In this document: piece by piece, positions 15,532 to 24,449 of the stretch
Layout of the letters: the number at the start of each line of letters is the position of its first letter
How positions within the stretch are numbered: the first letter of the stretch is position 1
Assembly: GCA_913058295.1 (NCBI GenBank)
Contig: CAJXRD010000015.1
Span: 1 to 57,020, forward strand
Source: an uncultured Flavobacteriales bacterium
GTDB taxonomy: Bacteria > Bacteroidota > Bacteroidia > Flavobacteriales > Flavobacteriaceae
Length of the DNA stretch: 57,020 nt
Reading direction: 5' to 3'
Program-made: the position numbers and the translations under genes
Notes under the pieces: generated by a model
The model's database searches: none
Told to the model about the DNA's origin: nothing
The model's input: the letters and a program-made list of their open reading frames with translations, nothing else

Positions 15532-17094
15532 TTATGATATTAAGTGCATTTTAATAAAAAAGGTACTCCCTTTCCCCTTTTCGCTTTCCACATATATTTC
15601 GGCATCATGGTCATCGAGAATTCGTTTTACATAAGACAATCCAAGACCGTGCCCTTTTACATTATGGATATCTCCCATTTGTTCCCTATAAAATTTTTCA
15701 AATATTTTTTTCTGTACCGCTTTAGTCATTCCAATCCCCTTATCCACAACTTTTAAAATAATAAATTCATCTTCATTCTCTGTATATATATCTATTTCTG
15801 GGGCTCCCTCAGTATATTTAATCGCATTATCTATAACATTTACTATGATATTCGTTAAATGTACATCACTAGCCTTAACAGACGACTTTTGAGCATTAAA
15901 ATGTGTTTTAATGTACCCTCCTTTATTTTCTACTATCAAACTAACATGAGTTATTGCATCTTCAACAATTTCATGAAGTAGTACTCTACTTTTATCTAAA
16001 TCAAGCTCATCTTTTTCTAGTTTAGAAATACGCAATACATTCTCTACCTGTGTATGCATTCTACGATTTTCTTCTCGAATCATTTTATGATATCGTGCAA
16101 CAATCTCTTTGTTATCAGACACCTTCGGGTTTTTTAAAGCATCTAAAGCAAGGTTAATCGTTGCTATTGGTGTTTTAAACTCATGAGTCATATTGTTAAT
16201 AAAGTCAGTTTTAATCTGAGATATTTGTCGTTGTTTTAGTAATTGTCTTAATGCGCTGGTATAAGTGAATATAATTATCCCTGTAAATACAAGAGATAAA
16301 ATTGCCATTCCTAAAATAGAACTCAATACAAACTTCTTCTTATCTGAAAAGTTTACATACAATTGAAAACTTGTCTTAATATCTTCATTTACAAAAAGTG
16401 GCACTCCATATGTTGAAACTGGGTTTAAACTAAAGTCCCTAGACCTTATTTTTGTTGCCAAATCATTACTATAAATTGCATATTCAAAATTGGTGCTTAA
16501 TCCTCTTTCTTTTAATTCTTTAGAAATTAGTTTTTTAATTTTATCTCCTGTTATCCTTTTATGAATAGGTGTCTTCGCCAAAAGGTTTCGATATGCATTT
16601 TCAAATTGATTTCGTTCATAGTCTTTTAACCTCTTAAAGTTTTCAGTTTTGGATTGAACACTTTTACTACCATCTATACTTGGTGTAATTTTAGTAGTAA
16701 TTTTTCTACTTGTAATTTTTTTAAATTGAATGCTATCAATATCCAAATCTAAAGCATTTGTAGATAATTTATAATTCTCTTCTAAAACTCCATCAGAAAA
16801 AATAAAAGTTTCATCGTTTCGATCGTTTGTGATGGTATAAATTAATTCACTAAAACTTGCTTGATCGGGAACCGTAATAGTATCAATTATTCCACTATAG
16901 ACTTCGTAATATTTTTCAATTTCATCTAATTGAATTTCTTTTGAAACAGAAATCAACAATTGTCTAACGTTCAATGTGAACTGATCCTCCCTAGTTTCAT
17001 AGGAATTTCTAATCCAATATCCTTGTACAAAAACAATCCCCAAAAGGGACAATGTCATTAAAGCAATTAATAATGGAAAAAGCCTATTATTCAT
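15532..17094 (-). CDS. sensor histidine kinase (RprX-like)
   Basis: A 520-residue inner-membrane sensor kinase. A first membrane segment lies near 8-28. A periplasmic sensor region (about 30-255) and a second membrane segment near 258-282 follow. HisKA has phospho-accepting His304 in NNMTHEFKTPIATINLALDAL, and the ATPase domain has N-box NVIDNAIKYTEG, DKGIGM and GHGLGLSYVKRI. The ligand is unknown. Its -7 box lies 4 nt before the ATG, so the kinase-regulator mRNA is probably leaderless. The upstream coaE gene ends 70 bp away. Confidence 0.93.
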   Translation of the reverse strand: MNNRLFPLLIALMTLSLLGIVFVQGYWIRNSYETREDQFTLNVRQLLISVSKEIQLDEIEKYYEVYSGIIDTITVPDQASFSELIYTITNDRNDETFIFSDGVLEENYKLSTNALDLDIDSIQFKKITSRKITTKITPSIDGSKSVQSKTENFKRLKDYERNQFENAYRNLLAKTPIHKRITGDKIKKLISKELKERGLSTNFEYAIYSNDLATKIRSRDFSLNPVSTYGVPLFVNEDIKTSFQLYVNFSDKKKFVLSSILGMAILSLVFTGIIIFTYTSALRQLLKQRQISQIKTDFINNMTHEFKTPIATINLALDALKNPKVSDNKEIVARYHKMIREENRRMHTQVENVLRISKLEKDELDLDKSRVLLHEIVEDAITHVSLIVENKGGYIKTHFNAQKSSVKASDVHLTNIIVNVIDNAIKYTEGAPEIDIYTENEDEFIILKVVDKGIGMTKAVQKKIFEKFYREQMGDIHNVKGHGLGLSYVKRILDDHDAEIYVESEKGKGSTFFIKMHLIS

Positions 17095-17098
17095 TGTT

Positions 17099-17106
17099 CA
17101 AAAATA
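17099..17106 (-). promoter_or_regulatory. -7 promoter box of kinase-regulator operon
   Basis: The reverse strand reads TATTTTTG, an exact TAnnTTTG match, ending 4 nt before the kinase ATG. Confidence 0.65.
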
Positions 17107-17164
17107 GGATTTTAACATTTAGAGGGCTGTCTATTTAACCAAATGTTAACAGAATGGAGAATTG

Positions 17165-17755
17165 TTAATTTAACATGTTTTTTAACAGATTTAAATGAAT
17201 TGCTTTAACTTTTTTAAGTGTAGTGTCTAAATGTATATTCTCAATTATAAAATCTGCAAATTTTTCCTTTTTTGCATCTGTCCATTGGTTCTTAATACGG
17301 TCTAAGATTTCATCTTTAGTTATGGAGTCCCTTTTTAATACCCTTTCTATTCTAAGCTCTAAAGGGGCAGTTATCAATATAGTAAAGTCGCATTTTTTAT
17401 ATCCATCATTTTCATATAGAATAGCCGCTTCTTTTATAATATAAGGAGCATCCTGCTCAATAGACCATTTTTTAAAATGTTCTGCTACTTTAGGGTGAAT
17501 AATTTTATTAATTTTATTTAATAATTTAACATCGTTAAATATTAATTCTGCTACATACTTATTATTAAGTTTTTCCTTTGCATAAGCTTTTTCACCTAAA
17601 ACTGCAATAATCTCATTTCTAATTATTTTGGAAGTATTTGTAAGTTTTTTGGCTTCAATGTCAGCAATATAAATTGGAATGCCCAATTCTTTAAACATCA
17701 TGGAAACAGTAGTTTTTCCACTGCCAATACCTCCGGTAAGTCCTATAATTTTCAT
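17165..17755 (-). CDS. coaE: dephospho-CoA kinase
   Basis: CoaE performs the last step of coenzyme A synthesis, phosphorylating the ribose 3'-OH of dephospho-CoA. The 196 residues are normal. The P-loop GGIGSGKT is at 8-15, followed by GIPIYIADIEAKKL with the family Asp, and by IHPKVAEHF. The start overlaps the end of the YbbR gene by 4 bp (ATGA type), so it is translated from the same mRNA as YbbR and the glycosyltransferase. The earlier CoA enzyme coaBC is also in the window but in a separate operon. Confidence 0.94.
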   Translation of the reverse strand: MKIIGLTGGIGSGKTTVSMMFKELGIPIYIADIEAKKLTNTSKIIRNEIIAVLGEKAYAKEKLNNKYVAELIFNDVKLLNKINKIIHPKVAEHFKKWSIEQDAPYIIKEAAILYENDGYKKCDFTILITAPLELRIERVLKRDSITKDEILDRIKNQWTDAKKEKFADFIIENIHLDTTLKKVKAIHLNLLKNMLN

Positions 17756-18699
17756 TTAAAAATTAAGTATTCAATTTTTTCATTCCTTAATAAAATATTT
17801 TGAACCAAAGTAGATTTTTTTTCCAATACAGGAATCAAATAATTTTCATCAATATTCCTATCCTTAAAATCACATGCAATTGTAAAATCTTTTTCAAAAA
17901 CACTGTTAAAATTTGTTACGGAAACATCAAATGTAATTGAAACTATATCCGGAATTAATTTAATATTAGTACCTAAGGGTAAATTCTTAATCTTTATTGG
18001 AATGGTAAGGGTTTTCTGAGTAAACTCTTCAACAACTATACTATATGCTATCGACCTATTTGAATAGGATACATTTTTAATATTAATAGCTTCAATTTCT
18101 ATTTCACCAGAAACAGTACTACTTAATAACTCATACTTTATGGGTTTCGTAAAAACGCTTTTCATACTTTCCATTACTTTGGAAGGGCCTGATATAATAA
18201 TTACATTAGTATCTAATGTAATTTCTTTTACTGCTTTAAACCCATTTTTAAAAGTAATATCCGAAACAATTTTTAGTGGAATTTCTTTAGAAATAATTGT
18301 GTCCAGGTTTAAATTTAATTCATTAATAGAAACATTTTTAACAGCAATATTACTTTTTAATTCTGAAGTAATAATTTTAATCAAATCATTATTACTTAAA
18401 CTTACGGGCATATCCTCTTTAAGATAATTAGTTACATTAATAGCAACAACTGGTTTTTTGAATTTATAAGATAAAAAATCAAAGCCACTAGAGGTTAAAT
18501 CAAAAGTTACTTTATCCACATTATTATCAGCTAATACAGTATTATTAGGTAAATTTATATAACTTATCGACGCTTCTACTGTTGCAGTAAAATCTTTTGA
18601 AAATTTTGATAAAAACCAAATAAAGAAGGTGACAAACAAAAAAAACAAAGCCATTTTTAGCTTTCCTTTTTTCACTTGTTTTGCATGTTTCCTTGACAT
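17752..18699 (-). CDS. YbbR-like domain protein (CdaR-related)
   Basis: A 315-residue protein with a short basic N terminus, one membrane segment (about 16-35, LKMALFFLFVTFFIWFLS) and an extracytoplasmic part with YbbR-like repeats of beta strands (VDKVTFDLTSSGFDFLSYK and similar blocks). Firmicute CdaR proteins of this type regulate a diadenylate cyclase, but no cyclase gene is next to this one, so that role is not claimed. It lies between a family-2 glycosyltransferase (21 nt upstream) and coaE (4-bp overlap). Confidence 0.82.
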   Translation of the reverse strand: MSRKHAKQVKKGKLKMALFFLFVTFFIWFLSKFSKDFTATVEASISYINLPNNTVLADNNVDKVTFDLTSSGFDFLSYKFKKPVVAINVTNYLKEDMPVSLSNNDLIKIITSELKSNIAVKNVSINELNLNLDTIISKEIPLKIVSDITFKNGFKAVKEITLDTNVIIISGPSKVMESMKSVFTKPIKYELLSSTVSGEIEIEAINIKNVSYSNRSIAYSIVVEEFTQKTLTIPIKIKNLPLGTNIKLIPDIVSITFDVSVTNFNSVFEKDFTIACDFKDRNIDENYLIPVLEKKSTLVQNILLRNEKIEYLIFK

Positions 18700-18720
18700 A
18701 ATTTTATTATTATGTTAAAT

Positions 18721-19722
18721 TTACTTAAAAAATAAATGAGGAAACTGTTTCTCTGCATCTCTTTTTAAAATGTTAATATAAATAGTAGATTTAAAAAAAG
18801 CCAATCCATATCCGAAATATTGTATAAACAAAGCAAGTACTGATAATAAGCCTACATATAAACTTTTATTCTTAATACTAGAATCTAAAAATATTAAACA
18901 TAAATAAAGACCCAAAGGGAAAATAAAAAATACATTTACAAATATCGATAATGAGATGGATACTGACGAAAACAATACAAAGACCGTAGGAAACCAATAC
19001 GTTATTTTAGCCATTGAAGGGTGCCAACTATTCAATATAGGTCTAACTAATCCAAACTTTTTCACCTGCATATAAAACTTAGCCCAGGATATTCTTCGCT
19101 TATGATACACATAAGCATTGGGAATGAATGTTGTTTTAAAGCCTGATTTTAATAATCGTATGGATAAATCTGGATCTTCTCCTGGATGAATCTTAGCAAA
19201 TCCATTTGTAGCATTAAATGCTTCTTTTGAGATGCCCATATTAAAACTTCTAGGTTCAAAATTAGAAACGCTTTTTTCGCTTCCTCTGATTCCTCCTGTA
19301 GTATAAAAAGAGGTCATTACATAATTTATAGCCTTTTGCAAAGTAGAAAAGTTAGAATGGGCTGCATCTGCTCCACCAAAACAATCATAATAATTATAAT
19401 TTAAAAAAGAAGAAATCGTATTTAAATAATGAGATGGCAGAATACAATCTGAATCTAAAATGATATAGTAATTACCTTTAGCCCGTAACATACCATAATT
19501 TCTTGAAGCACCAGGACCAGAATTTTCTTTAAAATAGTAAGATATATTTAATTGGGAGGAGAAGGATTTACAAATTTCTTCAGAAGATAAAGTAGATCCA
19601 TCTTCTATAATTACAATCTCATATTCTATATTAGAATTTAATTCCGTAAAACTTTTTAAGAGTTCTTTTGTTTCCTGAGGTCTATTATAAACTGGAATAA
19701 TAAAAGAAAAGTTTAACTGCAT
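18721..19722 (-). CDS. family 2 glycosyltransferase
   Basis: A 333-residue membrane-associated GT2 enzyme. The N-terminal GT-A domain has FIIPVYNRPQETKELLKS, IIEDGS and the metal-binding YYIILDSDCILP, followed by PGEDPDLSIRLLKSGFKT. Two or three hydrophobic helices lie near the C terminus (about 235-315). The frame allows a start nine codons upstream (19749), but that ATG lies upstream of the -7 box at 19727-19734, so the ATG at 19722 is chosen. The donor sugar and product are unknown. It leads the GT2-YbbR-coaE operon. Confidence 0.88.
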   Translation of the reverse strand: MQLNFSFIIPVYNRPQETKELLKSFTELNSNIEYEIVIIEDGSTLSSEEICKSFSSQLNISYYFKENSGPGASRNYGMLRAKGNYYIILDSDCILPSHYLNTISSFLNYNYYDCFGGADAAHSNFSTLQKAINYVMTSFYTTGGIRGSEKSVSNFEPRSFNMGISKEAFNATNGFAKIHPGEDPDLSIRLLKSGFKTTFIPNAYVYHKRRISWAKFYMQVKKFGLVRPILNSWHPSMAKITYWFPTVFVLFSSVSISLSIFVNVFFIFPLGLYLCLIFLDSSIKNKSLYVGLLSVLALFIQYFGYGLAFFKSTIYINILKRDAEKQFPHLFFK

Positions 19723-19726
19723 TAAG

Positions 19727-19734
19727 CAAAGGTA
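19727..19734 (-). promoter_or_regulatory. -7 promoter box of GT2 operon
   Basis: The reverse strand reads TACCTTTG, an exact TAnnTTTG match, 4 nt before the chosen ATG. It abuts the terminator of the preceding T9SS gene. Confidence 0.7.
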
Positions 19735-19773
19735 AATAAAAAAAGCCACCCTGATTATTATCAGGATGGCTTT
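19734..19773 (-). terminator. intrinsic terminator of T9SS P-domain gene
   Basis: A 14-bp stem with one mismatch (19742-19755 with 19760-19773) and a 4-nt loop, followed on the reverse strand by seven T. It lies just after the T9SS gene stop and directly before the GT2 promoter box. Confidence 0.9.
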
Positions 19774-19811
19774 CTAATTATTAATAAAAATTAATTATTA
19801 GTACTTAATAA

Positions 19812-22800
19812 TTAGTTCTTAATAATTTTATAAGTAGCTGATCTACCGTTTACAGAAACATCCATAAGGTATGCTCCAGTTACTAAGTTAGAAACATCTA
19901 TTTGAGAGCTAGTTGCATTGATATTTTGATCAACAACTTTTTGACCTAAAATATTGTAAATAGCCACTCTTTCAATGTTATCTTGAGCAGATACATTTAT
20001 AACAGTAGTTGATGGATTTGGATAATAACTAAATCCTTCAATTGTGTTATCACTAGTTCCAAGAATTGTACAAGTACCAGAGAAAGTGTAAACACCTTCT
20101 AATGTAGCATCTATAACAAATCCTCCACCAGCACCATCATCATAAGCTTCTCCATTACCAACTAAACCAGCAGTAGAGTTTTCCCAGAATACATTAGATG
20201 CATCGGCAGCTTCTACAGATAATCCAACCCAGTAAGTTGTTGCAGCTCCAGCTTGACCAGCAAGATCTACTGGAGTAATATCCAATACAACTTCCCAAAT
20301 CTGGAAACCAAAGTTAGCTCCTATTTCAGTTTGTGATGTTGGCACTACTCCTGCTTGAAAATCAATTTCAGCACCTGGAGCTCCAGCATTATCTTCATAA
20401 ACATGAACATCTACAAATGCAGCATTAATACCACCTGCTTCAGGTCCAATAAATAAGTTAGCACTTATTGTCTCTAAAGACATATCCATATCAGCCATAA
20501 CATCCATATCATGAGCAACTATTCTACCTAAGTTAAAGGTACAACTTTTACCATTCTCAAAAGCATTACTTGGCGCTGTAGAAACACAATCATCGTTTCC
20601 TCCGATTATCTCACAAGCAACATTTAAGTCATAAAGACCAGAATTTGCACCAAATGCAGTTACATAAATAGTATACGTTTCTCCAGAAGTTCCTACAAAA
20701 TCAATTAAAGAAAGCAATCCTGTTCCACCATCGTCATCAGAAGCTACACAAACTAAAGCTCCACAATCTCCTGTGAATAAACCTAGTTTTGTATCAAAGT
20801 CAGATCCTTCAGTGTCTATAGAAACATTATAATCTCCATCAGCTGGGATAGTTAAAGAATACCAAACACCTGGTCCAGTATTTAAAGCTAAACCATCACA
20901 ATCTGCAGGAGCATCTGTATTAGTTGCATCTGTAGTATCTCCTGAATTTGTAGTACCACAATCAACAGCAATTGCATCAGCACACTCATCATTTGGAGGT
21001 CCAGCTAAAGGAGCTTCACACATAACAATAGTGTAAGCAATTACTTGACCAGAATCTCCACCAACTTCATCACATATTTTTAATGACCAATCTCCAGTAA
21101 TAACTTCACCATCAAAAGCAGCAGCAAAAGTACCACCTTGTGGCGCAAAAGGCTCTGCATTATATGGAGGAGTAGCAGCAGTAATATCTGCACCACCATC
21201 CATAAAGATAGTATTGTTATACGCGTCATCATCATTACCACCTAATGGTCCAGCTAATAATAGCTCAGCACCTGTAGGAGAAACTAATGAAAGAACTAAA
21301 TCTCCAGACCAAGTATGTGTAATATCAATAGTAACGCTCACAATACTAGAATCTACATTAATAGTACCTATTCCAGCTACAGTTGCAGGAACTAAGTTTG
21401 GCGCTGCAACACAATCAGCAGTTGAAGTGTCAGCACCATCAATATCGAAAGGTACATCAGTTGCGTCATAAGGCACATTATCTCCAGTACATACGAAAGG
21501 AGGTATCACTTCTGGCTCACAAAAAGAAATAGAGAATGCAATTACTTGACCAGTATCTCCACCAACTTCATCACATACTTTTAAAGACCAATCACCATCA
21601 ATAGATTCACCATCAAATGCAGCAGCAAAAGTACCACCTTGTGGCGCAAAAGCCTCCGCATTATATGGAGGAGTAGCTACAGTAATGTCTGCACCATCAT
21701 CCATAAAGATAGTATTGTTATACGCATCATCATCATTACCACCTAATGGTCCAGCTAATAATAGCTCTGCACCTGTAGGAGAAACTAATGAAATAACTAA
21801 ATCTCCAGACCAAGTATGCGCAATATCAATTGTTACATTGTCAATAGCAGCATCTACACCAATTGTTCCACCTTCAGCAGAAGCAACAGTTACAGGAACT
21901 AAGTTTGGAGCTGCAACACAATCAGCAGTTGAAGTGTCAGCACCATCAATATCGAAAGGAACAGCAGTAGAGTCATACTGTACAATGTCACCAGTACAAT
22001 CCACTGGATCACCTCCTGAACATTCTCCAAAAGAAATTTGAGATACTAATTCTGCTGCACCTCCTGTAAGATCTTCTATTTCAGCACTTACTATTATTTC
22101 ATCAGCAATATAACCAAAGAATACTGGTCCTGGAATTGACGTATCAACAGTAACTGTTTCAATTAGTCCTCCCGTTCCAAAAATTCTTACATCTACCGAA
22201 GCAGCTGCAAAAAGTGCATTAATATCAAGTCCAAATGAATTTACATCACCATTTGGAAATTCAACAATAGTAAATGAAGTAAATTGATTAGCTCCAACTA
22301 CATCGTCAACATTAACATCAAAACCTGCAGGTGCAAAAACCATAGGATCAGCGTTTGCAGGAGTATTTGTTGTAATTGATATTCCTGGTAAAATTTCTCC
22401 AGGAGCATAACAACTGTTTCCTCCATCATTTATAGGACCATCACAAGCACTAATCGCGCCTGGACCTCCTGCTAAATCTTCTAATGGTAAAGCACCAGCT
22501 TCAGCATCAAAAGCAGCTCTATCGGTAAAAACACCAGCAGTACAACCGCCGCCGCCACCGCCGCCGCAATTTCCAAACATAAGGTTTGCCATAAGCTCAC
22601 CACTACCATTTGCGCCTTCGATTTCTATATAACCAATTGCATAATCAGTCATTACTCCATAGAAATTTTCTGTTGCAACAGTATTGTTTATTGTCCAAGA
22701 ATCCTGTAAAACTCCACCGGCATCAAAAATTCTAAATTCAGTATCTGGATCAGAATTATTCCATAGAATCATTCCAACATCAAAAACATCATCAGCACCA

Positions 22801-23375
22801 TTAAAGGTTAAAGTCATCGAATCTCCAAAAGAATTAGGACCAACAAGATCAACAGTATTACCTAAAAATCCTATTTCAAGCCATACAGTCTCTATAGTTC
22901 CTGCACCAAAAGCTTCCATTTCAAAGCCTTCTTCAAGTACACCTGGAGCATAACAACCATTTCCTGCACTACTCATAGGACCTACCCCACAAGCCATTAC
23001 TCCAGTACCTGGAGCTGGACCATCTCCAAAATCTTCTTCAGTTAAAGCATCTGTACAAGAAGCTTGAAAGTCAGCAAGAACAGTAAAAACTTGAGTACCA
23101 CCATTACTTTGATTGTTAGTAACAAATGTACTTCTATTTGAAGTTATTGATGTTCTATTCACAGTAGAACTATTTTCTAGTTCAGTATAAGATACTTCTC
23201 CAGACAAATAATTTTCATTACCTGTTAAAACGATTGGAGTATTCGCTTTAGCTTGGGTATTAATTTGTGTTTGTAACCGATCCGGATTATTTTCCGCCCA
23301 ATTAGTTAAGCTTCCTGTTTGGCTAAACCCAATAGCGCAAACAAAAAAAGCAATTAATAATGTAAATTTTTTCAT
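19812..23375 (-). CDS. T9SS-sorted multidomain protein with duplicated P domains
   Basis: A 1187-residue secreted protein. Order: signal peptide MKKFTLLIAFFVCAIGFSQ; two related Cys/Gly-rich beta domains (about 90-265 and 277-450) joined by a poly-Gly linker near 268-276; two proprotein-convertase P-like domains (about 459-622 and 627-790) with HTWSGDLV and YNNTIFMD; a pre-peptidase C-terminal-like domain (about 797-905); a further unknown domain; and a type A T9SS sorting domain (YYPNPS to the terminal IIKN). P domains normally flank subtilases, but no protease domain is present, so adhesion or binding is more likely. A GTAGG dyad lies about 100 bp upstream. Confidence 0.88.
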   Translation of the reverse strand: MKKFTLLIAFFVCAIGFSQTGSLTNWAENNPDRLQTQINTQAKANTPIVLTGNENYLSGEVSYTELENSSTVNRTSITSNRSTFVTNNQSNGGTQVFTVLADFQASCTDALTEEDFGDGPAPGTGVMACGVGPMSSAGNGCYAPGVLEEGFEMEAFGAGTIETVWLEIGFLGNTVDLVGPNSFGDSMTLTFNGADDVFDVGMILWNNSDPDTEFRIFDAGGVLQDSWTINNTVATENFYGVMTDYAIGYIEIEGANGSGELMANLMFGNCGGGGGGGCTAGVFTDRAAFDAEAGALPLEDLAGGPGAISACDGPINDGGNSCYAPGEILPGISITTNTPANADPMVFAPAGFDVNVDDVVGANQFTSFTIVEFPNGDVNSFGLDINALFAAASVDVRIFGTGGLIETVTVDTSIPGPVFFGYIADEIIVSAEIEDLTGGAAELVSQISFGECSGGDPVDCTGDIVQYDSTAVPFDIDGADTSTADCVAAPNLVPVTVASAEGGTIGVDAAIDNVTIDIAHTWSGDLVISLVSPTGAELLLAGPLGGNDDDAYNNTIFMDDGADITVATPPYNAEAFAPQGGTFAAAFDGESIDGDWSLKVCDEVGGDTGQVIAFSISFCEPEVIPPFVCTGDNVPYDATDVPFDIDGADTSTADCVAAPNLVPATVAGIGTINVDSSIVSVTIDITHTWSGDLVLSLVSPTGAELLLAGPLGGNDDDAYNNTIFMDGGADITAATPPYNAEPFAPQGGTFAAAFDGEVITGDWSLKICDEVGGDSGQVIAYTIVMCEAPLAGPPNDECADAIAVDCGTTNSGDTTDATNTDAPADCDGLALNTGPGVWYSLTIPADGDYNVSIDTEGSDFDTKLGLFTGDCGALVCVASDDDGGTGLLSLIDFVGTSGETYTIYVTAFGANSGLYDLNVACEIIGGNDDCVSTAPSNAFENGKSCTFNLGRIVAHDMDVMADMDMSLETISANLFIGPEAGGINAAFVDVHVYEDNAGAPGAEIDFQAGVVPTSQTEIGANFGFQIWEVVLDITPVDLAGQAGAATTYWVGLSVEAADASNVFWENSTAGLVGNGEAYDDGAGGGFVIDATLEGVYTFSGTCTILGTSDNTIEGFSYYPNPSTTVINVSAQDNIERVAIYNILGQKVVDQNINATSSQIDVSNLVTGAYLMDVSVNGRSATYKIIKN
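21037..21491 (-). repeat. P-domain coding repeat, copy nearer the gene's 3' end
   Basis: About 455 bp closely matching 21538-21998 at the DNA level, with an offset of 501-507 bp. It encodes the second P domain. High nucleotide identity suggests a recent or homogenised tandem duplication. Confidence 0.85.
21538..21998 (-). repeat. P-domain coding repeat, copy nearer the gene's 5' end
   Basis: Partner of 21037-21491. It is 6 bp longer because of two extra codons (the Ala-Glu-Gly-Gly region). It encodes the first P domain. Confidence 0.85.
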
Positions 23376-23477
23376 AATATTATAATTGTTTTATAGTTAA
23401 TAAGCCACTAATGTATCACAAAAAAAAAGTTAGTGCAAATCTTTTTCGATAAGAAGTATTAATTATCGATAAAAAAT

Positions 23478-23492
23478 GTAAAGTTATCCTAC
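23478..23492 (-). promoter_or_regulatory. GTAGG dyad upstream of T9SS P-domain gene
   Basis: The gene strand reads GTAGG-ATAAC-TTTAC, preceded by TTTTAT, 103-117 bp upstream of the start codon. It has a 5-nt spacer where the other three copies have 6, so it is the weakest member of the set. Confidence 0.4.
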
Positions 23493-23523
23493 ATAAAACA
23501 TCTAAACCTGCATTTTTGGAAAG

Positions 23524-23557
23524 AAAAAACCCACTCTCAATATTTTGTAAGTGGGTT
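23524..23557 (-). terminator. intrinsic terminator of fabI
   Basis: The reverse strand reads AACCCACT, a 14-nt loop, AGTGGGTT, then a T run of six. It lies about 25 bp after the fabI stop. Confidence 0.85.
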
Positions 23558-23581
23558 GTTAAGTTTTAAAAAAAAATAAAA

Positions 23582-24394
23582 TTAACTCATAAAAGAATCC
23601 ATAACTTCATTACTTACTCCCATATTAGAAAATCCTCCATCATTATATAGATTCTGTAGAGTTACCCTTTTTGTTAAGTCACTAAACATTGCTATAGTAT
23701 AATTCGCACAATCTATTGCAGTTGCATTACCTAAAGGAGACATTTTTTCTGCATAAGCAATAAAACCATCAAAGCCTTTAACACCTTGCCCCGCAGTTGT
23801 TGGTGTAGGGGATTGTGAAATAGTATTTACTCGTACTTTTTTATCTTTCCCAAAGAAATAACCAAAACTACGTGCAATAGATTCTAAATAAGCTTTATTG
23901 TCTGCCATGTCATTATAATCTGGAAAAACTCGTTGCGAAGCCATATAAGTTAATGCAACAATACTTCCCCATTCACTCATAGCATCTTTTTTATATAATA
24001 CTTGCATTACTTTATGAAAAGATCCTGCAGATACATCCCAACCCTTTTGCGTATAACTATAGTTTTGATCGGTATAATGATTCCCTTTTCTAACGTTTAC
24101 AGACATCCCTATAGAGTGTAATACAAAATCAATTTTGCCTCCAAGGATTTCCATTGACTTTTCAACCAAATTTTCCAAATCTTCAATACTAGTTGCATCC
24201 GCTGGAATAATTTCTGAACCAGTCTTTTTAGCTAATTCGTTTATTTGCCCCATACGCATCGCAATAGGTGCGTTTGTAAGTACAAAAGTTCCACCTTCTT
24301 CTGAAACACGTTCAGCAGTTTTCCAGGCTATGGAATTTTCATCTAAAGCTCCAAAAATAATTCCCCGTTTCCCTTTTAATAAATTATAAGACAT
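23582..24394 (-). CDS. fabI: enoyl-ACP reductase FabI
   Basis: FabI reduces trans-2-enoyl-ACP with NAD(P)H, the last step of each type II fatty-acid elongation cycle. The 270 residues are typical. The N-terminal nucleotide site is GIIFGALDENSIAWKTA. The catalytic pair is the family's Tyr-x6-Lys in DYNDMADNKAYLES, followed by SFGYFFGKDKKVRVNTISQSPTPT. The motif layout is that of the divergent Bacteroidota FabI. It lies 55 bp after recN on the same strand and ends at its own terminator, so it may be the last gene of the bamD operon or have its own promoter. No exact -7 box is seen. Confidence 0.92.
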   Translation of the reverse strand: MSYNLLKGKRGIIFGALDENSIAWKTAERVSEEGGTFVLTNAPIAMRMGQINELAKKTGSEIIPADATSIEDLENLVEKSMEILGGKIDFVLHSIGMSVNVRKGNHYTDQNYSYTQKGWDVSAGSFHKVMQVLYKKDAMSEWGSIVALTYMASQRVFPDYNDMADNKAYLESIARSFGYFFGKDKKVRVNTISQSPTPTTAGQGVKGFDGFIAYAEKMSPLGNATAIDCANYTIAMFSDLTKRVTLQNLYNDGGFSNMGVSNEVMDSFMS

Positions 24395-24449
24395 ATTCTA
24401 TTTGTATTTTTATTTCTAAATTATTTATTCAATTTTGTAAATATACACT

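Noticed and set aside
17752-18699. Cyclic-di-AMP regulation by a CdaR-CdaA pair
   Set aside because: The YbbR-like protein has the CdaR-type fold, but no diadenylate cyclase gene is adjacent or elsewhere in the window.
21214-22041. Open frames of 85 and 118 codons on the + strand inside the T9SS gene
   Set aside because: They mirror the two P-domain repeats, so both arise from the same duplicated coding sequence read in reverse.
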